From Rutidosis leptorrhynchoides (Eukaryota > Streptophyta > Magnoliopsida > Asterales > Asteraceae): a DNA stretch of 64,000 nt. The stretch lies in assembly GCF_046630445.1 (NCBI RefSeq), contig NC_092336.1, positions 503,269,001-503,333,000 on the forward strand, written 5' to 3'. Both the position numbers and the translations under genes were made by a program. Of this stretch, positions 51,194-61,956 are shown in pieces. The notes below the pieces were generated by a model, which was given only the letters and a program-made list of their open reading frames with translations, ran no database searches and was not told where the DNA came from. Position 1 is the first letter of the stretch. Every line of letters begins with the position of its first letter.

Positions 51194-52800
51194 GTCAAAA
51201 TATTTCTTACAAATGCATCCATATATACGAAGCACGGATGAAGTATGGATACTCAAGTTTGGAGATGACTATAATCTGTAAGTTTGATTGTTTACTAAAC
51301 AAATGATTGATCTTTTGTACTATCATACTTGGCTTTTTCTTACAAAATAAATAACTATTTTGCTAGTGAAAATGACAAAAGAAAGATCATTGTTGCAAAT
51401 GAATGATTTTGGGCATACTTGTCTAATTTTTTCCTGCACAGTTTGTAGTAATGAACATATTGTGATGCTACTTTGGTAACCTCATTTGATCATTGTGTTG
51501 TAGTAATTATTTAATTATGCACAAATAAACAATATTATATTTATTTTTCTTTGTCGTGAATATTACTTTTGTGTTGCTGCCTTCCATGAAATTTTGAAAT
51601 TGCGTAACTATTAAAAAATCACTGTTATCTCTGCTCCAAGCATTTTCGAGTGGGCTGATAACTTGGGGCTATACGAGCTTCTTATGTAGTAAATAATCAC
51701 TGTTTTACATAATTTTTTATTTTGAATGCTCTTTAGATAGATACTTAGCTCTCTGAAATTCTGATATTGCGTAGTTCAAAATGCAAATATGAGGAGTTAC
51801 AGCATTGCATACGCTATCTCAACATTTTCGTTATGTGCTTACCCCTTCCGAGTTTACAATAAAATATATGTATTCGAAACCATATGTTTATGAGGTTTGA
51901 GAGGAACTAAGTGACATAAAAGATACAATATCTTCCAAATTTTAAGCTCCTACCACATAGCAACCTTTCTAAAAGTCTTATCTTTAAATAAATTATTTGG
52001 AGTGGGTGTGAACCAGCTAATAGTTGGAACCTTTTGCTTCTAATCCTGGATGTCAAGCATTTCAACTACTAATTGAGATAATCAAGTTGATTGGTTACCA
52101 TCTATAAAAATACTCTCTTGGTGTAAAGTAAGAACTCTAACGCAAACAAAATCGGGTCTTGGTAGTGTTACAGGCTTTATCAAAAACAATAAAATTGTCT
52201 TATCAGTGATAGAAACGTACATGACTTGAATAACATGGGACAAAGTTCCCTCACCATTAAATGTCGAGTTATTTGGTATTGATCTAAAACTTATTGCATA
52301 CCAACATTACAATGTCGGTAAGATGATGATTGAGATTTCACGTTGAAAGCATGATGATGCAAAGTAACCAAAGCTACTAAATGGGGAACAAGGCAAATCT
52401 AGCACTTAACGACGTGTGAACAACATTAATGGTCCTCGAAAGCAAATTATCAAACTAGCAAACAAATTATGTCATCGTATACGAGATTGAGTATTGTTGT
52501 TGTATATTAATCAATTCTATTATTATAAATATAAGTGAACCAATTGTACTACTAATCACGAGTTTTCAAAAGGTAACACCTCTTATCTAACCTTTTATAC
52601 GGAGTAATTTTTATTGGACTTTAAAGATAAAGGGTTTCAAATATGATTAGCTTATGTAGTATTTATACAAATTTATCAAAGATTTAAAGTCTGTATATGT
52701 ACATCTAATTAGAATAAGTTAACGTAGCAAATAATACACTCTATCGATGTTGTGCTGTGATATATGGATGGATGGATGGATCAATAATAAAATAAAAGGG
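51194..52800. other. Intergenic space, no gene seen
   Basis: AT-rich. It was checked for a displaced kinase domain from the malectin-like gene and none was seen. A (GGAT)n run lies at about 52763-52782 and a TACGGAGTA word at 52598-52606. Confidence 0.5.
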
Positions 52801-52821
52801 TCCCAGTTCTGTGCATGCATT

Positions 52822-53036
52822 CACGTGCTCCTGTTTCTATTTCATGGCCTTTTAATACACCACATCATAATCATATGATCATGAATCCAAAGGCTCTCGG
52901 CCCCTACCCTTCTGCCTTCAATTCTGTCCTTCCTATCTACATAGGATTCTTAAACACATACACACACACTCATTACCACGTGCCAACACACAGTCCCACG
53001 TGTGCGGTTGGCACGTGCACGTTACTCTCTCACGTG
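52822..53036 (+). promoter_or_regulatory. Cluster of five CACGTG G-boxes upstream of GTL2
   Basis: Exact CACGTG at 52822-52827, 52977-52982, 52997-53002, 53012-53017 and 53031-53036. Four of them fall in 60 bp with spacings of 20, 15 and 19 bases. G-boxes are bound by bHLH (PIF, MYC) and bZIP (ABF/HY5) factors. The cluster lies about 740-950 bp before the GTL2 ATG, probably near the transcription start. Confidence 0.75.
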
Positions 53037-53772
53037 CTGTCTACTGATTGGGCTGTTCTGATTCCCACTCGGTATTCAAAAACCTTATGGCCTACTATAC
53101 AGTGTACACACCACAAAACACACTCTCTCTCTATAATTAACTGTCATACAAGACAAAAGTCTTTGATGAAACCATGACAATAATGATAATGATAGGATAT
53201 ATTGAAAAGAGAGAAAGTTTAAAATAATACACACACACACACTCTCAAGTGTGTGCTACAAAGTGAGTGAGAAAAAGGTTTTTTGCTGTGTTTTTTTTTC
53301 AACACACAGTGGATGCGTTCTATCAAAAGAATGATGATTTATAAGTGATCAAGTGTGAAAGATAGTTTTGTGTTTGAGTACTTTCATCTTCTTTACAGTG
53401 AGAAAAGGGTTTTTGTTCTAAAAGTGACTGGTTGTTCAACAGATCAATAATACAATTGATTGTGTTAAAGAATAGTGTTGTGTTGTTCTTCATGATCAAT
53501 TCATTTACACATAGTGAAAGTTGAGCTACTATGTGCTAAAAGTATTGGTTTCAATTCCTTTGTGTTTTTCAAGATATATCTTAATCTTATTATTAGATCA
53601 ACAGTAAACACAGTCAGTGTGTATCTGTGTGTTAACTAAAAGTGACAAATTCAAGAAATAGATTGTTGTCTTTCAAGATCTTTGCTTTATTATACACTTA
53701 GTGAAAATTAAGAGTTTTTGTGTGAGTGATTTTTTAATTTAATTGCACTAAATACAATTTTATAAGACTACT

Positions 53773-56449
53773 ATGTTTGATGGAGTACCAGTTGAGCAAT
53801 TTCATCAATTCGTATCTACACCTTCTTCAAGAATCATCCCACCAAATTCTTCTTTGATTCAAACACAACCAATTTTAACTTCAACAAATATTAATTTTCT
53901 ATCTTTTGATCCAATTTTATTCCCTCCTACTCATCATCAAACTCTATTTCAACCCAATCAATTTGTACGAACACCGACACGAGTAGATCAATTCAATGGT
54001 ACTCATGAAGGTAAAATGGATGAAGAAATGGATACAAACGATAATACGTGGTCAAATGATGAAGTCATACAACTTTTGAGGATCAAATCTAGTTCAGAAA
54101 ATTGGTTTAGGGATTTCACGTGGGACCATGTTTCCAGGTAATCATCCTCCTTAATTATTCTTAATTAATTTGTCTTTAAACATTTACGTACTGTTTGTTA
54201 ACATGGCCTTTGAATATAGTTATAGTTATAGTTTATTTAATTTTTCTTAATTAATTTGTCTTTAAACATTTACTGTTTGTTAACATGGCCTTTGAATATA
54301 GTTATGGTTATAGTTTATTAACATCGCCTTTAAACTAATTAACACTAACCTAATTAGCATTAAACAAATTAACCGCTCTTAAATAGCTTTTGGCCTAGCA
54401 ATATATATGGAGTTTATCAACCAATCATGAGGTTAAGGTTCCAGTATGTCGTTGGTATATAAACGAATAGTCTAACTAAGAACGTTATTCCATCATTAGG
54501 CACATGCATAAGCATAGATTTGTAAATACATTTTTTGGGCTAAATCTTTGGATAAACTGAAACTCATTTCAATCACAGTCACCTAATCAAAATATTTGTT
54601 ATGCTGTGTTATTTTTTTTTTATTAATTTTTCTTTGGGATGAAAAACTCTCACACCCATTTTTGTCCACGACGGACTCGAACTCATAACCTCAAGGTTAA
54701 TGAGTAATACCGTTGGGCCGGAAGCCCTTTGGTTTGTTATGCATGTTATTGTGGTTATGTATGTTTGCATTTGCATATTGAAAAGCATATTTACATTTAT
54801 ATTTGTTTTATGTTACATATGTGAACTATATATGGCTTTAAATTGTTAGTACAAGCAGTTTTCCTGACGATGTATCCAAAATTGTACTCGCTTTATATTA
54901 TATTTCTGAATTTATGTACTCATAATATGTTTTTTGTTATATAAGGAACATTCATATGTAATATGAGTCAAATAGTACATGTAGGTGTAACAAGTACTTT
55001 AATGTAGCACCATTTTATATTAAAAAAAAAAAAAAAAAAAAAAATTGTAATTGCTACAAATACCTGTGACTTGCAAGTTTTTATGGCACATGGAAATGGT
55101 TTCAGGTTTTTGGTTATTGTATATGTAGTCAATTTAAATCACAACTTACAAAGTATTTGAAATGGCCAAATATCCCATATAAGCCTAATAGTGTCTTACT
55201 CTTTAGTGTGTGTAATGTATTACTGTAATTAAATGCTTATAAATTCTGTTGTGATGGTTGTTGGAGCTACAGAAAGTTAGCAGAGATGGGGTACAAAAAG
55301 AGTGCAGAAAAATGCAAGGAAAAGTATGAAGTGGAAACTTGTACAAGTTTTAGTAGCAGTACCATAGGGTACAACAAGAACATCAATAGGTACATGATAA
55401 ATGAAGAGGTTGATGAAAATCTATACAATAATAGTGCTGACCAAAATACTCACCATAAGGTCACCACTGAATTATCTGAAAATATGAATCACCATGAACA
55501 ACCTCAAGTACATGAGAAAGTAGCAGAAGAACAAAATCTTGAGGATCAGGGGCAAAAATGTCATTTTGAAAAAGACCCGGTTGAGGTAATAGTACAACCA
55601 ACTGATCAAGATGATGTACAAGTGACAAAAAGCAAGAAAAGGAAGAGAAAGCACAAGAACTTTAAGATGGTCAAAGGGATGTGCATTGACTTGGTCAAAA
55701 AGATGATGGCTAAACAAGAAGAGATGCACAAAATGTTACTTGAAGACATGGCGAATCGCGATGAAGAGAAGATTAAGAGGGAAGAAGCTTGGAGGAAGGA
55801 TGAAATGGAAAGGGTACAAAAGGAATTTCAAATCAGAGAACACGAACAAGAGATGGCGAGAGATAGACAATCTACAATCAATGAGTATCTTAACAAGATC
55901 ACATCTTTTGATAAAAAGATTCAAATACCTTTTGATATGGACTTACAAGAACTTCAAACAAATATAGCAAACATTGATAAGCTCATGTCCTCAAGTGAAA
56001 TTACAAAGACACCCTCGTTGGATATGATCACCGAAAAGTCGAATCAGTATCAGCTGACGGCGAAAGATGACATCGGGAAAAGATGGCCAAGAGATGAAGT
56101 TTTGGCATTGATAAACATAAGGAGCAAAGTGAATAATGGCATTGGTGTAGGCAATAATGAGGAACATAAAGGTGGTGGTTCATTATGGGAGAGGATATCA
56201 CAAGGGATGTTAGATTTGGGTTACAAGAGAAGTGCAAAAAGGTGTAAAGAGAAGTGGGAGAATATAAACAAGTACTTTAGAAAAACAAAAGATGCAAACA
56301 AGAAGAGGTCATTGGATTCAAGAACTTGTCCTTATTACTACGAACTAAGCAAATTGTACAATCAAGAAAAGGTAGCCTTATCGTCCAACTCCGGCCCACC
56401 ATCCTCTAACGAGCCAGAAAATACAACCATAATCATGCCGGAAAGCTAG
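53773..56449 (+). CDS. GTL2: Trihelix transcription factor GTL2 (2 exons, 513 aa)
   Basis: A nuclear DNA-binding protein of the GT-2 group, which binds GT elements. Exons 53773-54137 and 55273-56449; donor CAG|GTAATC, acceptor CTACAG, and the split Arg codon keeps the frame. It starts MFDGVPVEQFHQF, as Arabidopsis GTL2 does. First trihelix at about 92-141 (TWSNDEVIQLL, SENWFRDFTWDHVSRKLAEM). A basic nuclear-localisation stretch, KSKKRKRKHKNFK, is at about 242-254, then a long charged helix (261-326) of the central coiled-coil type. Second trihelix at about 390-456 (GKRWPRDEVLALINIR, KRCKEKWENINKYFRKTK) with the conserved DSRTCPYYYELSKLY after it. At 513 residues it is shorter than the about 619 I recall for Arabidopsis, mainly in the linkers. 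Arabidopsis GTL2 is reported to bind calmodulin. The intron carries an 85-bp tandem duplication and a SINE. Confidence 0.95.
54158..54327. repeat. 85-bp tandem duplication in the GTL2 intron
   Basis: TTCTTAATTAATTTGTCTTT starts at 54158 and again at 54243. Both copies run through TTAACATGGCCTTTGAATAT with few differences. Confidence 0.8.
54605..54732 (-). repeat. tRNA-derived SINE in the GTL2 intron
   Basis: On the minus strand it reads an A-box-like CGGCCCAACGG, then a B-box-like GAGTTCGAGTCC, and ends in an A-rich tail. It is flanked by a perfect 10-bp direct repeat TTTGTTATGC at 54595-54604 and 54733-54742, the target duplication. Confidence 0.8.
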
Positions 56450-57305
56450 CGAGGTTAGCCTGAGATCAATGGGATGTGGATCAGGAGAGACTTTTAATGT
56501 TGGTGTCTTTTCACTTCATAGATTAGTACATTTTTATTTTTTATATTCCATAAATGTTCAAATTAAGTACACATGTTTGCTTATTTAATTCAATAAATAT
56601 GTAGTATATGTTTGTTTGTCATGACTATTCAAACCAATTTCAATTATTAGCTTTGATATTCAATTGTTTTAAGTTACTAGCTTTTCAAGAGCATGTAATC
56701 ATGTATACATGTAATTCCAAATTGAATAATCTACCCTACAATCATCTCACAGGGAATATTTGCTTCCTAAAATACCTAAATTACCCCTGAAATGGGAAAA
56801 ATGCTGCACACAACAAGAAGAAAATAATACTAATAATAACCAATTTTATAAAGATATGTGGGATTGTTTACACGAATTCAGTGAGATAGTGTCAGTTATA
56901 TGGACTTTTGTCTTCTGTCTATTGATTGAATGGGCCCATAAGTTTTATCTTGTGAGAAAATGAGCCCAATAGTTTATGTTTCCATGACCATAACATGAGC
57001 AACAAATTTATGGTTACAGAAATAGATATACCAGGTATCTGAACTTATTGTTAAAAGGTATACACATAACCATAACCATAAAAATACATAACAAAACATG
57101 ATGTTTAAATCCCTGACATAGCAATGTTCACTTTAGTACACTGCAAGAAACAAGAAATATAATATATGTATTTAGTTAGAATTACTGAAATTATATGTAC
57201 AGGTCTTGCAATTGGGACCATATGCCTACAAGGAATGAAGAATGCATGGTGCAACAATATTATGCACACAAAAGTTGTTACATATTCTTGACTAATATAA
57301 TCAAC
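56450..57305. other. Space between convergent GTL2 and SYP7 genes
   Basis: It holds the 3' ends of both genes. AT-rich, with no convincing ORF. Confidence 0.5.
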
Positions 57306-59655
57306 TTACTTGTATAAATATGCAGCAATTCCAAGTATTAGACATAGGAGTATGATATCGATGCAAAAGTTTCGACTAGATCTCAACTGAAAGATTCACG
57401 ACACACGACGTTAAAAGTAAAAACAAATAAGCAAAATTAAAGAATATGTTAAGTAGGGTTACCTTTATAACAGTATCCTTGAGTCTAACATTAGTACTTT
57501 TTAGGTCAGAGGTCGCCCTATCGACCTGGAATTAATTTAGAACTTAGTTGGAGTTTAACAATACAGAGTAGTTGTGAACTACGATCTTGCCTAAATTACG
57601 ACTTGGTTCAATTCAGTTTGAACGAAATTACCTTATCGTCAATTTCATCCATCAAAGGCACCTGCCTATCAACTTCCTGCACAGTAAAAAATCAGGAAAA
57701 TACTTTTATTGTTATGTTTTTTTTATATAAAATTCTATCCAGTTTCATTTGTTAGAATTTTACCTAGTTGACACCAACAATAGAGAAAACAGAACAGTTG
57801 GTGACTTACTCTTACATTCTAACCTCCATTATATATTCGAAATAGGGCATGTTTTAACTATTAAACCAATGTAGAATTGAACTGGTTGTTATTAGTTTAA
57901 CTTTTCGGGTTGTATTCACTATGACATAAATGTAACAAAATTAATGTTGTGAAACCTCTTTCATGTCCTGGGTCATGTTTTTCAGAGTACCTAGTCCTTC
58001 TGCTATCACATCCAACCCTTCGTCCTGCGTAAAATCATAATAAATTGATCATATTCACCACACTTTCTGTTGCATACACCAAAATTTTGCATTAAAGTGT
58101 TGTACCATACGCATTTATAGAGTACTATCTTGATGTATGCATCATAAAGTTTGATATATATATAAAAAAAAAAAAAAGTTTAAATGTTTGATATAAACAT
58201 CACTAGTCTCATTCTATAAATGTTATTCGTTTGACAGCAAGATTATAAACTTATGCATGTTGTACAGACCTGTCGCAATCTCCGCATTTCATATTCTTGT
58301 CTAAAGTTATAGGTCTCATCAGTATGTTGATAATAGTAACTATCAAAGGTTCCATCTGATAACACAAAAATGATATACTCCGTATTACTTACAAAATTTT
58401 CAAAATCCATGAAATTAAGCATATGTGTTTAAGAGAATATTACCTAAGGATGAGTTAAACTTAATTCTTCCATTCGAACTGGATGATTCCAAACCATGGC
58501 TTTGTTGAGGCTTGCTTGATGTCATATCTGGCACACATTCAATCCTCTCTTTAAGTGCTAAGACCAAATCATTTCGTGCATCGAGCTCATCTTTAGAAAC
58601 CCCTTTCACCTATACACATTATAAATCAACCTCAACAAAGTGATAGACTCCATTCAATTATAGCCTAATGGTTAGGGTTTTGATATACTCATAAAAGGTC
58701 TTAGTCAAACCTCACTAGAAGCATATATTATAGCGGCTAGGTAAAGGGTCGAAAACGGTCGTGGAATAACCAGTGGCGGATCTAGAATTTTTTTCGATGA
58801 CGTCAAACGTTAAAAATATGAAGGAAAAAAAGGCGAAACGCCGAACTTTTAACATATAAATACATTTAAAAAACCTTTTGTCGGGGGCGACTGACCCTAT
58901 TGCTTCAACATAGGTCCGCCCGTGGGGATAACCCGGTTATGACGAGTATATCTTACTAAAAATACTCACTTTCCGTTAGCCTGAATAGAAAAAGCCTTAT
59001 CCATTTACCAGTTTACAATTTGCCAAGATGCGTGCAACTAGTAGTACATATTCGCACTCTGGTTAATACATATGCTAACATGACAACTATCACAAAATAT
59101 TGTTTAAGGTTCGTATATAGCGCAACTGAATTGTATAAATGAGCTAGCGTCCATTAAATTAAATACTAATAAAAACATACTACCATCTATGGGCACTCTA
59201 TGATCCAAATCAGAACTATAAGTTAGTATATAAATGATATATGCAGAAAAATGTTAATGTTCAAGCATGTAAACCTTTTTGAAAGCTAAGCGTTGTAACT
59301 TTGGTAGTTCATCAAGCAACCGCGCTTTAGTCCTTCGAATTTCAGCATATAGTGCCACTGCAGCTGCCCTGTTTTTCTCTGCTGCAGCAACTTCCGATTT
59401 CTACACAACGAAAAGTGCATTTAATGATGTAACAACAACATGATACGTACACCATTAAATTTGATATTGTAATAATAAGAAGAAATCGAGTACCTCCATG
59501 GCTTGATCAAGGTCAGATTCAATAGCCGTGTAAAGGTTAGCGAATGCATCGTTCGCATTGATATTGTCGTTAGCCTCCTTTTGTTTGTTGATATCGTATT
59601 TTTCGTACTTTTTACATATGGAATCTAGTCTCGTGATCACGTCAATTACTCCCAT
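57306..59655 (-). CDS. SYP7-family Qc-SNARE syntaxin (8 exons, 265 aa)
   Basis: A tail-anchored Qc-SNARE like Arabidopsis SYP71/72/73, acting in membrane fusion at the ER, endosome or plasma membrane. Exons (minus): 59655-59494, 59400-59275, 58609-58444, 58355-58270, 58024-57956, 57676-57632, 57525-57463, 57386-57306. All are GT-AG, 798 nt in frame to TAA; SYP71 is 266 aa. The start is the first ATG and gives MGVIDVITRLDSICKKYEKY, as in SYP71. SNARE helix about 173-240, with the zero-layer glutamine most likely Q208 in DRQVPLMDEID. Membrane anchor at about 246-264, with a single residue after it. An acceptor-like ATATACAG sits directly before the ATG, so a leader intron is likely. Intron 2 holds a SINE with a MITE inside it. 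Confidence 0.95.
58655..58980 (+). repeat. tRNA-derived SINE in SYP7 intron 2, split by a hAT MITE
   Basis: A-box-like TAGCCTAATGGTTAG at about 58662, and a decayed B-box near GGTCTTAGTCAAACC. The sequence GTGGAATAAC before the MITE resumes as GGGATAACCCGGTTATG after it, so the MITE landed in the SINE. Confidence 0.55.
58771..58924. mobile_element. 154-bp hAT-type MITE
   Basis: Ends CAGTGGCGGATC and (complement) CACGGGCGGACC, 9 of 12 alike. Flanked by 8-bp direct repeats GGAATAAC (58763-58770) and GGGATAAC (58925-58932), as expected for hAT elements. Confidence 0.7.
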
Positions 59656-60377
59656 CTGTATATTTTCGATCACAGCTTTGAATTAATTATACAAAATGAA
59701 TTTTAATCGTACATGTATTAATGTGTTTGTATGATGAGAGTTGGAATTGAGCAGAAAATGATATTGAATTGATATAAAGTGTGTTTGTTTAGGTAACGAG
59801 TTGAGAGTAAAGACAAAGCTGGCGGAGGTGGGGGAAGATACGGACGGAGATGGCAAAGCACACGTTCGAAAAACATGAAAATAGATAGATGAAATTTTTT
59901 AAAGGTAATTATCTCAAAATTAACATAAATTAGTTGGAGCGTATAATGTAAAATGCTAATGTTAATTGACATTAAGAAAAAAAAAAAATTAAAACTCACA
60001 TTAGGCCCATTATTTACTCATGATCAAGCGTATTTCAGGTTTGAGTGGAAAGAGTATGAAATGTTTGGAGATTAATTGTTTACTTTTCAACAAGCGTGTA
60101 TACCCCTGTATTAGAGATTTTAGATACGCGAGGTTGGCTTAATGGTCAATTTGTGAGGGTTTAATTCGGTAGTGAACTTGAATGAGTTGTTCAACGAGTC
60201 CATAGAGTCAATGAGTGCTGTGTAAGAGAAAGTACTAATTTCAATCAATGATTGTCAGAGTGTTGTTAGAAATAGATTTTGCAGGTCATTTTATATGTAA
60301 GTAATATGGTTTGCACTTATGGGTCTAACTATGTACACGTTTCACATTATGATGGATTGACCAACATTAAGAGTTGT
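59656..60377. other. Upstream region of the SYP7-type gene
   Basis: Between the SYP7 start and the retroelement at 60378. A CT-rich minus-strand leader is visible at about 59700-59870. Nothing else recognised. Confidence 0.4.
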
Positions 60378-61574
60378 TGTAACGACCCGTCAAAATCGCT
60401 TTTGACGCGGCACGTTAATCATTGATTCTACAGTGAGGTTTTGACCTCTATATGATACGTTTTGATAAAATATTGCATTCATTAAAATAAGTGACTTTCT
60501 AAACATAGAAAGTTATAAATATGTGGTCGAATGCTTAGGTATAAGCAAAACCCCAAAATACATAAGTCTTTAATTTACAGGTTGACATCACAGTCCAATT
60601 ATTTATTACACAACACAGTTTTATTTTAAATGCAATAAACTTTGTACAAAGCATGAGAGACTCCATGCAGGCAACAAGCACATCACAGCGGAAGCAGTCT
60701 AAGGACCTGAGAATAAAACATGCTAAAAAGTCAACACGAATGTTGGTGAGTTATAGGTTTAATTGCTCGAGTCATAAACATATATAAAGATAGACCACGA
60801 GATTTCATCAAAAGTTTATCAATAGATTCTACGTAACAGAGCACCCTGGTAACTAAACTTAACGCTATAGTGATAATTACCCCATTCGTTTTAATACACG
60901 CAAACCAACGTGTCTTAAACTCAAATAACATACGTCCGTTAAAAGGCTAGCGCTCTAGCTCGGACGGGGATGTCAAGCCCTATGGATCCATATACAATTA
61001 TTCGCGCCCACCAGTCCATATCCTATGTACTGGCAGCTACTAGTTACCAAAGCTAAGGGATTTTCGGTTTAACTCAGTGTAGAATTTAGTATGTACTTGT
61101 GTCTTATTGCGTTTAAAATAAATTGCATGTATTCTCAGCCCAAAAATATTTAAAGTATTTAAAAAGGGAGACTATAACTCACAGTTCAATATTGAGACTC
61201 AATATTGTAGGCAAATTGCGTAGACGTAATGATGGTAGACGACTGTATGGTTGGCCTTGGATTCAAGAACAATACCCCGAACAATACCCAATATTTCCTT
61301 ACCTTAAAGCGGTTTGAAACCCGAATTAAAAACACTCTCGTATATACCTTATTATTATTAAACTTAAATTTAAAATTATAATTATAATTATAATTTAAAT
61401 ATAAATTTTGATTACTGAAAAAGTTGTGAAGAATCCGTAGAGCAAACAGGCGTATTTATAATACTTTTTCATTTACTGTAGCTCATGCGATCGCATGAGT
61501 TTTCAGTGTTTTTTTGCCATGCGATTGCATGGCCGCCTTTTCCGTTTTTGTTTGCTAGTTCGTCGACATCAAAT

Positions 61575-61740
61575 AGTGTTTACTGTAGTAAATAGTGTTT
61601 ACTGTATCAAATCACTGTAGCAAAGTCTTTTTCACTGTAGTACTGTAGCAAAATACATTTTCACTGTAGCAAATAGTGTTTACTGTAGCAAATAGTGTTT
61701 TACTGTAGCAAAGTCGTTTTTACAGTAGCAATTAGTGTTT
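61575..61740. repeat. Minisatellite of GTGTTTACTGTAGCAAATA-like units
   Basis: About eight imperfect copies of a unit near 19-20 bp, inside the LTR and upstream of its TATA box in the direction of transcription. Confidence 0.7.
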
Positions 61741-61752
61741 TACTTGTACATC

Positions 61753-61756
<4 letters not shown>

Positions 61757-61819
<63 letters not shown>

Positions 61820-61865
61820 GTATATATATGTATATATGTATATACATATATACATATATATACAC

Positions 61866-61951
<86 letters not shown>

Positions 61952-61956
61952 GTATA
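61757..61956. repeat. Compound (TA)n/(TATG)n/(TG)n microsatellite
   Basis: Long TA runs broken by GTATATATAT units and an about 20-base TG run at 61920-61940. It gives rise to spurious ORFs. Confidence 0.9.

Noticed and set aside
52815-53177. 120-aa ORF upstream of GTL2
   Set aside because: It covers the G-box cluster and CA-rich leader and has no domain; better explained as promoter sequence.
51194-53700. Missing kinase exon for the malectin-like gene
   Set aside because: Searched by eye for HRD, DFG and glycine-loop motifs on both strands and found none.
54640-54732. Possible tRNA gene from the A- and B-box-like words
   Set aside because: No cloverleaf, and it has an A-rich tail and target duplication, so it is a SINE.
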